Shown here in pieces: positions 5,177-13,466 of a stretch of DNA of 22,409 nucleotides. Every line of letters starts with the position of its first letter. Positions within the stretch are counted from its first letter, which is position 1. Under the pieces are notes generated by a model. It was not told where the DNA came from. It saw only the letters and a program-made list of their open reading frames with translations, and did not search any database. Source of the stretch: Patescibacteria group bacterium (GTDB lineage: Bacteria > Patescibacteriota > Minisyncoccia > Phycocordibacterales > XYD1-FULL-46-19); the NCBI GenBank assembly GCA_030917625.1, contig JAUPUJ010000006.1:1-22409 (forward strand), read 5' to 3'. A program made the position numbers and the translations under genes.

Positions 5177-7360
5177 TTATTTTTCTAATTTATGTGGATT
5201 GTGATTGGGGCAAGTTTTATCACTACAACGATCGGGGATAGTTTTTGTACCTTCCATCATCAGGTGTTTGCAAGGGCCATCTTCTCGAGCATAGCCACAA
5301 ATTTTACCAGTTGGTTTGGTCTTTATAATATGTTTACAATCAGGATAATTAGAACAACCATAAAAGAGGCCAAATCGTCCTCGTTTTTCTACCATTGTAC
5401 CCTTATTACATAGGGGGCAAGTGACCCCAGTGTCTCCAGGTTTTTCGGCATTAGGGTCTTCTTCTATGTATTTACATTTAGGATAACTGGAGCAAGAAAT
5501 AAATTTACCAAAACGACCTTCTCTTTCTACTAAATTCGCCTTATTACATTTCGGACAAACTCGACCCAAGTCTTTTGGCCCTTCCAATTTTTTACCTTCT
5601 AGAGTTAGAGCTCCATTACAATCAGGGAAGCGAGAGCAACTGTAAAATTTACCTCCTTTACCTAATTTAATAATCATACTAGCTTGGCATTCTGGGCATT
5701 TAATATTATCTGGGGCTTCACCAAGATTGCTTATTTTTTCTATATTCTTTTTCGAAGCAATAACTTTAGTAAATGGTGTGTAAAAATCGCTCAAAGTTTT
5801 CTCGTAAGTTCTTTTACCGTCTGCAATATCATCCAGTTCGTCTTCCATTTGAGCTGTAAAAGAGTCACTAATATACGAATCAAAATGAGCGGTCAAAAAA
5901 TCACTCACTGTTTCTCCAGTGTCTGTTGGGATTAAACTCTTGCCTTCTTTCGTCACATAGCCTCGGTCAACAATAGTTTTAATAGTGGGAGCATAAGTTG
6001 AAGGTCGGCCAATGCCACGTTTTTCTAATTCTTTAACTAAACCGGCTTCACTGTAGCGATTTGGTCCTGTTGTTTCTTTACCAACACTGTCTATCTCTAT
6101 AAGAGATAATAATTCACCAATCTTTAATTTTGGCACCTCAATATCTTCTCCAGAAGCTCGAGTGTCGGCTAATAGCCAGCCAGGATAAATTACTCGTGAG
6201 CCAGTGGTGGCAAAAACGGGAATATTTTTATCATCAGATTGAGCTGTAATTTTAGTCCGCAAAACATTTGCGGCTTTCATTTGGCTAGATACAGTTCTAG
6301 TCCAAATTAAGCGATAAAGCTTTTTCTCTTGATCGGTCGTCCCTTCCATTTTTTTAGCCACATCAGTTGGTCTAATAGCCTCGTGCGCCTCTTGAGCATT
6401 TTTAGCTTTTTTACTATAAACATGATGTTCATAATGATCAGCGCCAAATTCTTTGCTAATTATATTTTGAATATCTGATAAAGCGGCTGTCGATAAATTA
6501 GTGCTATCGGTACGCATATAAGTAATGTGGCCTTTCTCATATAATTTTTGAGCCAATCTCATGGTCTGGCTCGGAGAAAAACCCAAGCGACTAGAAGCTG
6601 CTTGTTGGAGGGTAGAGGTGGTGAAGGGGGCTCGTGGTTGTCTTTTATTGTCAGTTTCTTTGATGTCTGAAATATGCCACTTAGCTTTTTTGCTAGCAGA
6701 AATAATATCTAGAGCATCTTTTTCTGTTTTAGGTTCAATAGAACAAGTAAAGGGAATTTCGGTTTTATTTTCAGATTTAAATAAGGCTGAAATCACCCAA
6801 AAACTTTCTGGTATAAAAGCTCTAATTTCTTTTTCTCTTTCGACTAAAATTCGCAGGGCTGGTGACTGGACCCGACCAGCCGATAGGCCATAGCGAAGTT
6901 TTTGCCAAATTAAACCAGATAGATCATAACCAAAAAGCCGGTCGAGGACGCGACGAGCTTCTTGGGCTGATCTTAAATCCTCGTCAATTTGGCGCGGGTG
7001 GTTCATGGCTTCGTTGACGGCTTGCTTTGTGATTTCATGAAAGACTATGCGTTTTGGTTTTTTTAATCCCAAAGCTTCTTTAATATGCCAAGCGATAGCC
7101 TCGCCTTCACGGTCGGGGTCAGTCGCGAGAATGACATCGGTTGATTTTTTGGCTAGACGTTTTAATTCATTAACAACTTTTTCTTTGCCAGCGGAAATTT
7201 CATAATGAGGAATAAAACCATTTTTTATATCAATGGCGTTTTTATTTGATTTCGGTAAATCACGAATATGTCCGACTGAGGCGCGGACAGTGTATTCATT
7301 ATTTAAATATTTAGAAATAGTCTTCGCTTTAGCGGGAGACTCAACAATTAGTAGCTTCAT
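5177..7360 (-). CDS. topA: DNA topoisomerase I
   Basis: A type IA topoisomerase that relaxes negative supercoils by cutting one strand through a tyrosine intermediate. In the 727-residue protein the Toprim domain shows ESPAKAKT (7-14) and DPDREGEA (81-88); SAGRVQSPALR is at 160-170 and the catalytic tyrosine is Y281 in YMRTDSTNLS. Three clear C-terminal four-cysteine ribbons begin at about C555, C602 and C648, and a fourth divergent Cys cluster lies at about 688-718. Length and layout are normal. It sits between dprA (60 nt upstream) and rel (5 nt downstream) in the same direction. The upstream gap contains the palindrome TGCTTTTAAAAAGCA (7370-7384). Confidence 0.97.
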   Translation of the reverse strand: MKLLIVESPAKAKTISKYLNNEYTVRASVGHIRDLPKSNKNAIDIKNGFIPHYEISAGKEKVVNELKRLAKKSTDVILATDPDREGEAIAWHIKEALGLKKPKRIVFHEITKQAVNEAMNHPRQIDEDLRSAQEARRVLDRLFGYDLSGLIWQKLRYGLSAGRVQSPALRILVEREKEIRAFIPESFWVISALFKSENKTEIPFTCSIEPKTEKDALDIISASKKAKWHISDIKETDNKRQPRAPFTTSTLQQAASSRLGFSPSQTMRLAQKLYEKGHITYMRTDSTNLSTAALSDIQNIISKEFGADHYEHHVYSKKAKNAQEAHEAIRPTDVAKKMEGTTDQEKKLYRLIWTRTVSSQMKAANVLRTKITAQSDDKNIPVFATTGSRVIYPGWLLADTRASGEDIEVPKLKIGELLSLIEIDSVGKETTGPNRYSEAGLVKELEKRGIGRPSTYAPTIKTIVDRGYVTKEGKSLIPTDTGETVSDFLTAHFDSYISDSFTAQMEDELDDIADGKRTYEKTLSDFYTPFTKVIASKKNIEKISNLGEAPDNIKCPECQASMIIKLGKGGKFYSCSRFPDCNGALTLEGKKLEGPKDLGRVCPKCNKANLVEREGRFGKFISCSSYPKCKYIEEDPNAEKPGDTGVTCPLCNKGTMVEKRGRFGLFYGCSNYPDCKHIIKTKPTGKICGYAREDGPCKHLMMEGTKTIPDRCSDKTCPNHNPHKLEK

Positions 7361-7420
7361 ATATATGAGTGCTTTTAAAAAGCATTTAAGTAGTACTACA
7401 CATTTCTGACTTTTGCAAAT

Positions 7421-8293
7421 CTAGATCAATCTCATCTCGCCAGCTGTTTCTGTGATCAGGCCTCTTAACTCTAGCATAGTTAAAGCGGTATTAATGTCCT
7501 CGGTCGCCAGTTTTAAGTGGATAAAAATTTCTGTTCGAGGCATGTTATTTTTCGCTAAGAGTTTAAATATTTCTTGCTCCGGACCAGATAAACTATCAAT
7601 ATCGATTTTCTCTGTGACATCTTTTTCATCAGTTTTAAATCCTAAAGCTTCTTTTAAATCAGCCCCGTTTAAAATAGGGGTAGCACCATCCTTTAGCAAT
7701 TTTAAAGGCCCAATCGAGCCGGCGTTAAAAATTGAACCAGGAACTACTAAGACATCTCGATTGTATTCCATCGCGAGTCTGGTTGTGATTAAAGTCCCAG
7801 ATTTTTCACGAGCCTCAATAACTAAAGTGGCGGCAGATAAGCCGGCCATAATTCGATTGCGTCTAGGAAAGGTCCAAGGCGCCGCTTGAGTGTCTGGGCT
7901 AAATTCTGAAACTAAAGCGCCGCCACTTTCGACTATTTTCTGTGCTAGTTTTTGGTGAGTGCGGGGATAAATATTTTTCGGGTCGAGGCCAGAGCCGGGA
8001 ATGGCAATTGTTTTTAAATCTGACTTTAAGGCAGAAGTATGGGCAATGCTGTCGATACCTAAAGCCAGACCGGAGACTATAACTACCGGTAAACCTCGAA
8101 GGCTCTCTATTAAAGATTCGCAGACTTCTTTGCCGTAACTAGAATGATATCTAGAACCAACTACAGCTAAATAAGTATAATCGGCGGGGTTCGGTAGATT
8201 GCCTCTAATATAGAGTTCTTTTGGTGGATCATTTATTTCCTTAAGTAATGGAGGGAAGTCATCAAAGCCAATTTTGTAGATATCGTCTGCCAT
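7421..8293 (-). CDS. dprA: DNA-processing protein DprA
   Basis: DprA protects incoming single-stranded DNA during natural transformation and loads RecA on it. The 290-residue protein has the Rossmann-like fold with VVGSR (44-48), SGLALGID (74-81), IPGSGLD, FPRRNRIMAGLS (142-153) and SGTLIT. A short C-terminal winged-helix domain (about 225-290) follows. The N-terminal SAM-like domain of larger DprA proteins is absent. It is the first gene of the dprA-topA-rel operon. Its promoter is divergent to that of serS: TGTTAAAAT ends 6 nt before the ATG, so the mRNA should be leaderless. Competence proteins are common in Patescibacteria, which depend on imported nucleic acids. Confidence 0.95.
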   Translation of the reverse strand: MADDIYKIGFDDFPPLLKEINDPPKELYIRGNLPNPADYTYLAVVGSRYHSSYGKEVCESLIESLRGLPVVIVSGLALGIDSIAHTSALKSDLKTIAIPGSGLDPKNIYPRTHQKLAQKIVESGGALVSEFSPDTQAAPWTFPRRNRIMAGLSAATLVIEAREKSGTLITTRLAMEYNRDVLVVPGSIFNAGSIGPLKLLKDGATPILNGADLKEALGFKTDEKDVTEKIDIDSLSGPEQEIFKLLAKNNMPRTEIFIHLKLATEDINTALTMLELRGLITETAGEMRLI

Positions 8294-8299
8294 AGCCTA

Positions 8300-8308
8300 A
8301 TTTTAACA
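8300..8308 (-). promoter_or_regulatory. Extended -10 promoter of dprA, leaderless
   Basis: On the minus strand TGTTAAAAT is followed by 6 nt and then the dprA ATG at 8293. Only 37 nt separate it from the divergent serS -10 element. Confidence 0.6.
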
Positions 8309-8345
8309 GAAATTATTTAATATTTTTGTTTTTTTATCCCGATTT

Positions 8346-8354
8346 TGCTATTCT
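8346..8354 (+). promoter_or_regulatory. Extended -10 promoter of serS, leaderless
   Basis: TGCTATTCT ends 7 nt before the ATG at 8362. It lies inside the upstream extension of the open frame (ATG 8326), which is an argument against that longer start. Confidence 0.55.
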
Positions 8355-8361
8355 GGTGTAT

Positions 8362-9636
8362 ATGTTAGATATTAAATTCATTAGGGAAAATAAGGACTTA
8401 GTTCAAGAAGCCGCTCGAAAAAAGAGATTAGATTTTAATGTTGGTGATTTGTTGACGGCCGATGATAAGAGGCTATCGATTTTAAAAGAGGTGGAAACTT
8501 TTCGCGCTCTCCAAAATGAAGCTAATCAAAAAGTAGCTGGAGCTCTTAACTCAGAAGATAGAAATGTGGTGATAGAAGAGATGAAATTAGTGAAAGAGCA
8601 ATTACAAAAAAAAGAAGATGAGTTAAAAGAAGTTTTTATCGAGTGGCAAAAGCTGATGGTTCAAGTGCCAAATATTCCCGACATGTCGGTACCGGAAGGT
8701 GATAGTGATGCAGAAAATTCTGAATTTAAAACTCATGGTGATAAAACTATTTTTGACTTCGAACCAGTTAGTCATATAGATATTATGTCGAACTTAGACA
8801 TGATAGATCTTGAGCGGGGAACTAAAGTGGCTGGTTTTCGAGGTTATTTCCTAAAAAATGATGGCTTTAGATTATCTTTTGCGCTGTGGCAACACGCGGT
8901 GGAAACAGCTCAAAAATTTGGTTTTAGTCCAATTATGGCTCCATCTTTACTCCGCAAAGAACCTTTTATTGGGACTGGTTATTTACCTCAAGGTGAAGAA
9001 GATTTATATAAAACTCAAGATAGTGAATATTTATCTGGTACGGCTGAAGTGCCGATCATGGGCTATATGATGGATGAAGTAATCCCGGAAAATTCATTAC
9101 CGCTACAATATCTAGGCTTCTCTCCTTGTTTTAGAAGAGAAGCCGGCAGTCATGGTAAGGATGTAAAGGGTTTAATTAGAGTGCATGAATTTTATAAAAT
9201 AGAACAAGTAGTTTTATGTGAAGCCAGACACGATGAGTCGGTTAAGTGGCATGAGACTTTGCTGGAAGTGGCTGAAAGTTATATGGAATCTTTGGGTATA
9301 CCATATCGCGTGGTTGTAAACTGTACCGGAGACCTTGGTTTAGGCCAGGTTAAAAAATATGATATTGAGGCTTGGGTGCCTAAAGAAGAAAAATATCGCG
9401 AGACTCATTCCATTTCATACTTTCATGATTTTCAGACTAGGCGGTTAAATATTAAATATAAAGATACTGAAGGTAAATTGCGGTTCGCTCACTCTTTAAA
9501 TGGTACTTTGTCGGCTACTCCTAGACTATTAGTATCACTGGTTGAAAATTATCAGCAAGCTGATGGTTCTATTAAAGTTCCTGAAGTGTTACAAAAATAT
9601 CTTGGCAAAGATACCATTACAAAAAATCAATCCTAA
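8362..9636 (+). CDS. serS: Seryl-tRNA synthetase
   Basis: A class II synthetase that charges tRNA-Ser. With the start at 8362 (MLDIKFIREN, the usual SerS N-terminus) the protein has 424 residues, a normal length. Residues about 30-100 form the antiparallel coiled-coil arm that grips the tRNA-Ser variable arm. The TAEV loop is at 227-230, motif 2 is CFRREAGSHGKD (256-267), and motif 3 is LNGTLSATPRLLVSLVENYQ (379-398). An in-frame ATG at 8326 would add 12 hydrophobic residues and overlap the promoter. The 3' end overlaps the following ftsQ-like frame by about 74 nt. Confidence 0.96.
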   Translation: MLDIKFIRENKDLVQEAARKKRLDFNVGDLLTADDKRLSILKEVETFRALQNEANQKVAGALNSEDRNVVIEEMKLVKEQLQKKEDELKEVFIEWQKLMVQVPNIPDMSVPEGDSDAENSEFKTHGDKTIFDFEPVSHIDIMSNLDMIDLERGTKVAGFRGYFLKNDGFRLSFALWQHAVETAQKFGFSPIMAPSLLRKEPFIGTGYLPQGEEDLYKTQDSEYLSGTAEVPIMGYMMDEVIPENSLPLQYLGFSPCFRREAGSHGKDVKGLIRVHEFYKIEQVVLCEARHDESVKWHETLLEVAESYMESLGIPYRVVVNCTGDLGLGQVKKYDIEAWVPKEEKYRETHSISYFHDFQTRRLNIKYKDTEGKLRFAHSLNGTLSATPRLLVSLVENYQQADGSIKVPEVLQKYLGKDTITKNQS

Positions 9637-10582
9637 TCGTAAAATTCGTTACGCGCGGGATGAAATTCATCGGACTAAGATTTTAAATCGCAAACGCCGC
9701 CGAAAATTACGATTAATGACTCTCCTCGTAGTTTTTCTTATTTTATTTATCTTAGGTTTGCTTAGTTTGCGTCACCAGGCGATCCGGATTGAAGATATTG
9801 AAATTAGTGGCAATAAAGTTATTGCTAAAGATAGTATTTTAAAGGAGTCTAAAAAATTACTAGAGGGTAATTCTCTTTTGATTATACCAAGATCAAGCGT
9901 TTTCTTTTATCCTAAAGATGAAATTAAAAATACTTTGCTCGCCAAATTTGGTTATTTGGAAACCGTAGATATAAACTCGTCTCTTTTGGGTACTTTAAAA
10001 ATTAGAGTGACTGAAAGGCAAGGTAAATATACTTGGTGTGCTGATAGTGCTAATTCTAGATGTTTTTTGGCGACCAGTGAAGGTTTTGTCTTTGCACCCG
10101 TAGCCACTAATTCTAATACTTTATTTAAGATTGTTGGTTTGGGTGATGGAGAGATTATTAAGCCTTTTGTTTATCCAATCGGTAAAAACAAATTTAGTAA
10201 TTTAGTTTCTCGAATAGAAACACTTCCCCAAACGGTAGATAAATTATCTGGTGGCAAACTGTCCGTTAGTGCTGTCACTTTATCACCAGCCGATGATTAT
10301 GTTTTTAAAGTTAGAGATAGAAGCCAGGGTAGTGTTTATGAGTGGAATTTACTCGTCAGTGGCCGGACTGATTTACAAACTCTGGGTAAACATCTAGAGG
10401 CGGTATTTTTATCTACTGAGTTTCGCAATCAAATGGCCGGTGGCGCCAGTTTAGAATATGTTGATTTTAGATTTGGTAAAAAAGTTTTTTATAAATATTT
10501 AGATTATAATATTGGAGCTGTAGTGACCGCAGAAGAGGCAGATAGTGATAGTGATGAGACACCGATTGAGACTGAAGATTAA
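9563..10582 (+). CDS. ftsQ: FtsQ/DivIB-like cell-division protein
   Basis: FtsQ/DivIB is a single-pass membrane protein that links early and late divisome components. This one has a very basic cytoplasmic head (NRKRRRKLR), one transmembrane helix (about residues 50-70) and a POTRA-type domain right after it (RIEDIEISGNKVIAKDSIL). A beta-rich extracytoplasmic region and an acidic tail (DSDSDETPIETED) follow. The 339-residue length fits. The start is uncertain: ATG 9563 overlaps serS by 74 nt, TTG 9542 overlaps it more, and no standard start occurs between the serS stop and the membrane helix. The wall amidase follows 16 nt downstream in the same direction. Confidence 0.75.
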   Translation: MVLLKFLKCYKNILAKIPLQKINPNRKIRYARDEIHRTKILNRKRRRKLRLMTLLVVFLILFILGLLSLRHQAIRIEDIEISGNKVIAKDSILKESKKLLEGNSLLIIPRSSVFFYPKDEIKNTLLAKFGYLETVDINSSLLGTLKIRVTERQGKYTWCADSANSRCFLATSEGFVFAPVATNSNTLFKIVGLGDGEIIKPFVYPIGKNKFSNLVSRIETLPQTVDKLSGGKLSVSAVTLSPADDYVFKVRDRSQGSVYEWNLLVSGRTDLQTLGKHLEAVFLSTEFRNQMAGGASLEYVDFRFGKKVFYKYLDYNIGAVVTAEEADSDSDETPIETED

Positions 10583-10598
10583 ATAATTATTTTAATAT

Positions 10599-11501
10599 AT
10601 GAATATTGTATCTAAAAAAAATTTAGAGTTATTAATTTTTATTATCGCACTAGCGCTGCTTAGTTGGGCTGGTTTTAATTATTTTACTAAAAATTTAGAA
10701 GAACAGATTTCTACTGAAATTAGTTTTAATCATAGTGACGATCCTAAATTAATTCTTTTAGTTCCAGGGCATGATCATGAATCTTACGGTGGTAAGTTTA
10801 GAGAATTAAAAGAAGAACAGTTAACTAGAGAACTAGCTCGCGAGATAGCTAAACTTTTAGAAGCAGATGGTCGTTTTAAAATTGTCACGACTCGTGATTT
10901 TGAAACCGGAGACTATACTGATGAGTTTTCAGATTTTTTTGCTAGTTCCGAAACCCAAATTATTCATTTTAAAGAGTCAGCTAAAAAAGCCATGTCGGCT
11001 CTCCTCGCCACAGGAGGCATCGTGCGGGAAGAAGCTGTCATTGAACACAATCTGGTGACGGCTGATACTGGTTTTCGGCTTTATGGAATTAATAAATGGG
11101 CCAATGATAAAAAAGTAGATCTCGCTCTCCATATTCATTTTAATGACTATCCTCGTGACGATATGAAAGTGGTTGGTAAATATGTTGGTTTTGCGATGTA
11201 TGTTCCCGAAGATCAATTTGGCAATAGTCAGACTAGTCAGGATATAGCTCAAAAGCTTTATAATAGTTTAGACAATGTGACTGCGACCAGTACTTTTCCT
11301 TTGGAAAGTGGGGGGATTATTAAATCTCAAGATTTGATCGCGGTCGGGGCTAATAATTCTCAAACTCACCCGGCAGTTCTTGTCGAGTATGGTTATATGT
11401 ATGAGCCTGATTATTATATTGCCGATCGGCGGACTAAAAGTTTACCTCGTTTAGCGCGAGCGACTCATAAAGGTTTGGTTGATTATTTCTATAAAAAATA
11501 A
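10599..11501 (+). CDS. Membrane-anchored N-acetylmuramoyl-L-alanine amidase (Amidase_3 type)
   Basis: A predicted zinc amidase that cuts the MurNAc-L-alanine bond of peptidoglycan. Residues 9-28 form a signal anchor. The catalytic domain shows LVPGHD (first zinc His, H58), a downstream acidic pair at E72-E73, LALHIHFN (H178/H180) and VLVEYGYM (E263, catalytic Glu). These correspond to the His-Glu-His and Glu of the family, though GH-D replaces the usual GHGG. The domain carries an unusual acidic insertion at about 100-125 (DYTDEFSDFFASSE). There is no SPOR or AMIN domain. The neighbouring ftsQ suggests a role in septal wall splitting. Confidence 0.82.
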   Translation: MNIVSKKNLELLIFIIALALLSWAGFNYFTKNLEEQISTEISFNHSDDPKLILLVPGHDHESYGGKFRELKEEQLTRELAREIAKLLEADGRFKIVTTRDFETGDYTDEFSDFFASSETQIIHFKESAKKAMSALLATGGIVREEAVIEHNLVTADTGFRLYGINKWANDKKVDLALHIHFNDYPRDDMKVVGKYVGFAMYVPEDQFGNSQTSQDIAQKLYNSLDNVTATSTFPLESGGIIKSQDLIAVGANNSQTHPAVLVEYGYMYEPDYYIADRRTKSLPRLARATHKGLVDYFYKK

Positions 11502-11537
11502 AAAATAAACCCCGCTCCGGCAAGTGCCGAAGCGGGG
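11502..11537 (-). terminator. Intrinsic terminator of gene 11548-11958
   Basis: CCCCGCTCCGGC (11510-11521), loop AAGT, GCCGAAGCGGGG (11526-11537). The single C/A mismatch of the plus strand becomes a G-U pair in minus-strand RNA. A T-rich run (TTTATTTTTTATTTTTT) follows only on the minus strand, which fixes its orientation. It lies in the gap to the convergent amidase gene. Confidence 0.85.
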
Positions 11538-11547
11538 GAGGGAGGGG

Positions 11548-11958
11548 TCAATTATTTCGCATAGTCGCTATAATTTGCTCAATTCTTTCCATGTGTTTTC
11601 TACATATTTGGGTAGCCACCATAGCGTCGGGGAAATTGACGTTCATATACCGTAGAGAATTTCTTTCGTCTAACTTGTGCCCAAAGCTAGAGCAAGAAAA
11701 GTCTATCTCAAAGGTGTTCGTTTCGGTAAACCAAGAGATTATTATATGGTCTGCATCACGAAATATTGAATTTGGATATACTCTGTACAATGGGCCGCCT
11801 CCGTCCACAGAAATGATTGGTTCGATTAAGACGTAGCCCCGCGCTAGCCTCCATAATTCGTTGTCTGTGTTTGGTGGAAACCAATCAAGACACTGAATTA
11901 TTGAAGATTGCGGATGTACTATCATTACTGGTTTGTAATATAGTGGCTCTGTGATCAT
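11548..11958 (-). CDS. Small protein of unknown function, strong expression signals
   Basis: A 136-residue soluble protein that I cannot assign. It is rich in Ile, Asp and aromatic residues, contains four scattered cysteines (positions 23, 88, 93 and about 118, the first in IIQCLDWFP) and has a C-terminal helix ending IEQIIATMRNN; no signal peptide or membrane helix is evident. The start is very well supported: AAGGAGGT lies 5 nt before the ATG, and a promoter TTGACT-16 nt-TATTAT with extended TGT is about 44 nt upstream. The stop is followed by a strong intrinsic terminator. A solitary, efficiently expressed gene of this design contrasts with the leaderless housekeeping genes around it. Confidence 0.72.
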   Translation of the reverse strand: MITEPLYYKPVMIVHPQSSIIQCLDWFPPNTDNELWRLARGYVLIEPIISVDGGGPLYRVYPNSIFRDADHIIISWFTETNTFEIDFSCSSFGHKLDERNSLRYMNVNFPDAMVATQICRKHMERIEQIIATMRNN

Positions 11959-12008
11959 TGTGACCTCCTTTCGCTTTGTTGTTTAGGTCCCATTCCTAAT
12001 CTCCTTTA

Positions 12009-12036
12009 ATAATAACATATTTACTAAAAAAGTCAA
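12009..12036 (-). promoter_or_regulatory. Promoter of gene 11548-11958
   Basis: On the minus strand TTGACT (12031-12036), a 16-nt spacer ending in TGT, and TATTAT (12009-12014) give a near-consensus -35 with an extended -10. The transcript would start near 12002 and carry a 44-nt leader with a perfect Shine-Dalgarno. Confidence 0.65.
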
Positions 12037-12037
12037 A

Positions 12038-12070
12038 TAAAAAGGGGCGCACATCGAAGGATGTACGCCC
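12038..12070 (-). terminator. Intrinsic terminator of gene 12087-12335
   Basis: GGGCGCACATC (12045-12055) pairs with GATGTACGCCC (12060-12070). The one C/A mismatch becomes G-U in minus-strand RNA, and CTTTTTATTT follows on that strand. It lies 16 nt after the stop codon. Confidence 0.85.
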
Positions 12071-12086
12071 AAAGGGGTTTGGTGGG

Positions 12087-12335
12087 TCATATAGCCCCAG
12101 CCATTGCGGGTATTCGTGCAGGTATTCGGTTTTTTGGCCGCGTTAGTCTGGTTGTCTGGAAATCAAAGGCATCGATTTCTGTGCAAACCTCTCGCAGGAG
12201 GTCACTGTCGGGCCTGTCTCCGACAAATTCCCAGGTCAGGGGGTTAAAATAAAACACTTGCCTGGTTTCTTTGACTGTAACTTTGTAGTGATCACCCTCT
12301 TTTTTGATGGTCACATGATCAAAATTGAACTTCAT
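12087..12335 (-). CDS. Small protein of unknown function, own promoter and terminator
   Basis: An 82-residue protein without a family I recognise. The first half looks like a small beta sheet (HVTIKKEGDHYKVTVKETRQVFYFN, residues 7-31), followed by a short helix (DSDLLREVCTEIDAF) and a basic, proline-rich tail (RLTRPKNRIPARIPAM). An AGGAG Shine-Dalgarno lies 9 nt before the ATG. A promoter TTGACT-17 nt-TAATAT with extended TGT is upstream and an intrinsic terminator downstream. Like 11548-11958 it is monocistronic and well equipped for expression. The two genes are tandem but separated by the terminator and a fresh promoter, so each is controlled independently. Confidence 0.7.
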   Translation of the reverse strand: MKFNFDHVTIKKEGDHYKVTVKETRQVFYFNPLTWEFVGDRPDSDLLREVCTEIDAFDFQTTRLTRPKNRIPARIPAMAGAI

Positions 12336-12387
12336 TACTCGTAACTCCTGGTTGCTGTAAAGAACGTAAGTTTTTCTCTCCTCTATT

Positions 12388-12416
12388 ATATTAACATACT
12401 ACTATAACATAGTCAA
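12388..12416 (-). promoter_or_regulatory. Promoter of gene 12087-12335
   Basis: On the minus strand TTGACT (12411-12416), a 17-nt spacer ending in TGT, and TAATAT (12388-12393). The leader of about 45 nt includes the AGGAG ribosome-binding site. Confidence 0.65.
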
Positions 12417-12461
12417 GTAATGTGGTAGCCTATTATCCACATTTGAGGTAATCTATTATTT

Positions 12462-13457
12462 ATGTCAAAACCTAATATCTGGCAACAATTAAAGCGTCCA
12501 ATTATGGTTCAAGCGCCGATGGCTGATGTCACCGACGCCGCTTTTCGGCAAATTATCAACAAATACGGTAAACCCGATTTGTTTTTCACTGAATTTGTTT
12601 CGGCTGATGGTCTGATGCATCCAGAGGGTCGTAAAAAACTATTGCGGGAACTTTATTTTGTTCCGTCTGAAAAACCAATTATCGCTCAACTTTTTACCTC
12701 CAGACCAGAAGTTTTAAAAGAAGCGGTGGCTTTTGTGGAGACACTCGGTTTTGATGGTATTGATATTAACATGGGTTGTCCGGATAGAGGCATCGAAAAA
12801 CAGGGTTGCGGGGCTGATCTAATCAAACATCCGAAGCTAGCGCAAGAACTTATTTTAGCAGCTAAAGCTGGTACGAGTTTGCCGGTGTCGGTGAAAACTC
12901 GAATTGGTTACAATAAAAATGAAATTAAGGAATGGGCCGAGACTCTACTGGAAACAGAACCCGCGGCTATTACTTTCCACCTGCGAACCCGAAAAGAAAT
13001 GTCGAAGGTCGAGGCTCATTGGGATGAAATTAAAATTCCGGTTGAATTAGCGAAGGGCTCTAAGACTTTAATTTTAGGTAATGGCGATGTTTCAGATTTA
13101 GTAGAAGCGAAAAATAAAGTTGATATTTATGGAGTGGATGGGGTAATGATTGGTCGAGGTATTTATGGCAATCCTTGGTTGTACTCTGGTGTCGTTCCTA
13201 GTGTGGCAGAAAAATTAAAAGTTTTAATTGAACACTCTAATTTGTTTTGGGATTTGTTTGGGCCGACTGAAAAAAATAAAGAACTTTTCGGCGGTCATAC
13301 TAAAAGTTTTGCGATTATGAAAAAACATTTCAAAGCTTACGTTGAGGGTTTTGTTGGAGCGAGTGAATTGCGAGCAGAGTTAATGCAAGCCGAAAATGCG
13401 GAGGGTGTGGAGGAAATAATTAACCGGTTTTTAGCCGAAGCTAAATTTCTGGTATAA
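12462..13457 (+). CDS. dus: tRNA-dihydrouridine synthase
   Basis: An FMN-dependent TIM-barrel enzyme that reduces uridines in the D-loop of tRNA. The 331-residue protein starts the barrel with VQAPMADVTDAAFR, has DINMGCPD with the likely catalytic Cys106, VSVKTRIGY, ITFHLRTRKEM and the phosphate-binding GNGDV...GVDGVMIGRGIYGNPW. A helical C-terminal domain contacts tRNA. The usual HGR motif is HLR here. Start ATG 12462 has no Shine-Dalgarno; TAATCT ends 7 nt upstream and could make this mRNA leaderless too, but the match is weak. The dnaX promoter overlaps its stop codon. Confidence 0.93.
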   Translation: MSKPNIWQQLKRPIMVQAPMADVTDAAFRQIINKYGKPDLFFTEFVSADGLMHPEGRKKLLRELYFVPSEKPIIAQLFTSRPEVLKEAVAFVETLGFDGIDINMGCPDRGIEKQGCGADLIKHPKLAQELILAAKAGTSLPVSVKTRIGYNKNEIKEWAETLLETEPAAITFHLRTRKEMSKVEAHWDEIKIPVELAKGSKTLILGNGDVSDLVEAKNKVDIYGVDGVMIGRGIYGNPWLYSGVVPSVAEKLKVLIEHSNLFWDLFGPTEKNKELFGGHTKSFAIMKKHFKAYVEGFVGASELRAELMQAENAEGVEEIINRFLAEAKFLV

Positions 13458-13458
13458 T
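13450..13458 (+). promoter_or_regulatory. Extended -10 promoter of dnaX, leaderless, on top of the dus stop codon
   Basis: TGGTATAAT is a perfect extended -10. Its TAA at 13455-13457 is the stop codon of dus. It ends 8 nt before the dnaX ATG at 13467, so the dnaX transcript should start at or next to its ATG. Confidence 0.65.
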
Positions 13459-13466
13459 TAAAATAT

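Noticed and set aside
8326..8361. Longer serS start (12 extra residues)
   Set aside because: The extension contains the probable -10 element, and SerS proteins normally begin at MLDIKFIREN-like sequence.
10977..11252. Minus-strand frames inside the amidase, MATE, copA and safE genes
   Set aside because: They are shadows of well-supported plus-strand genes and have low-complexity or implausible products and no start signals.
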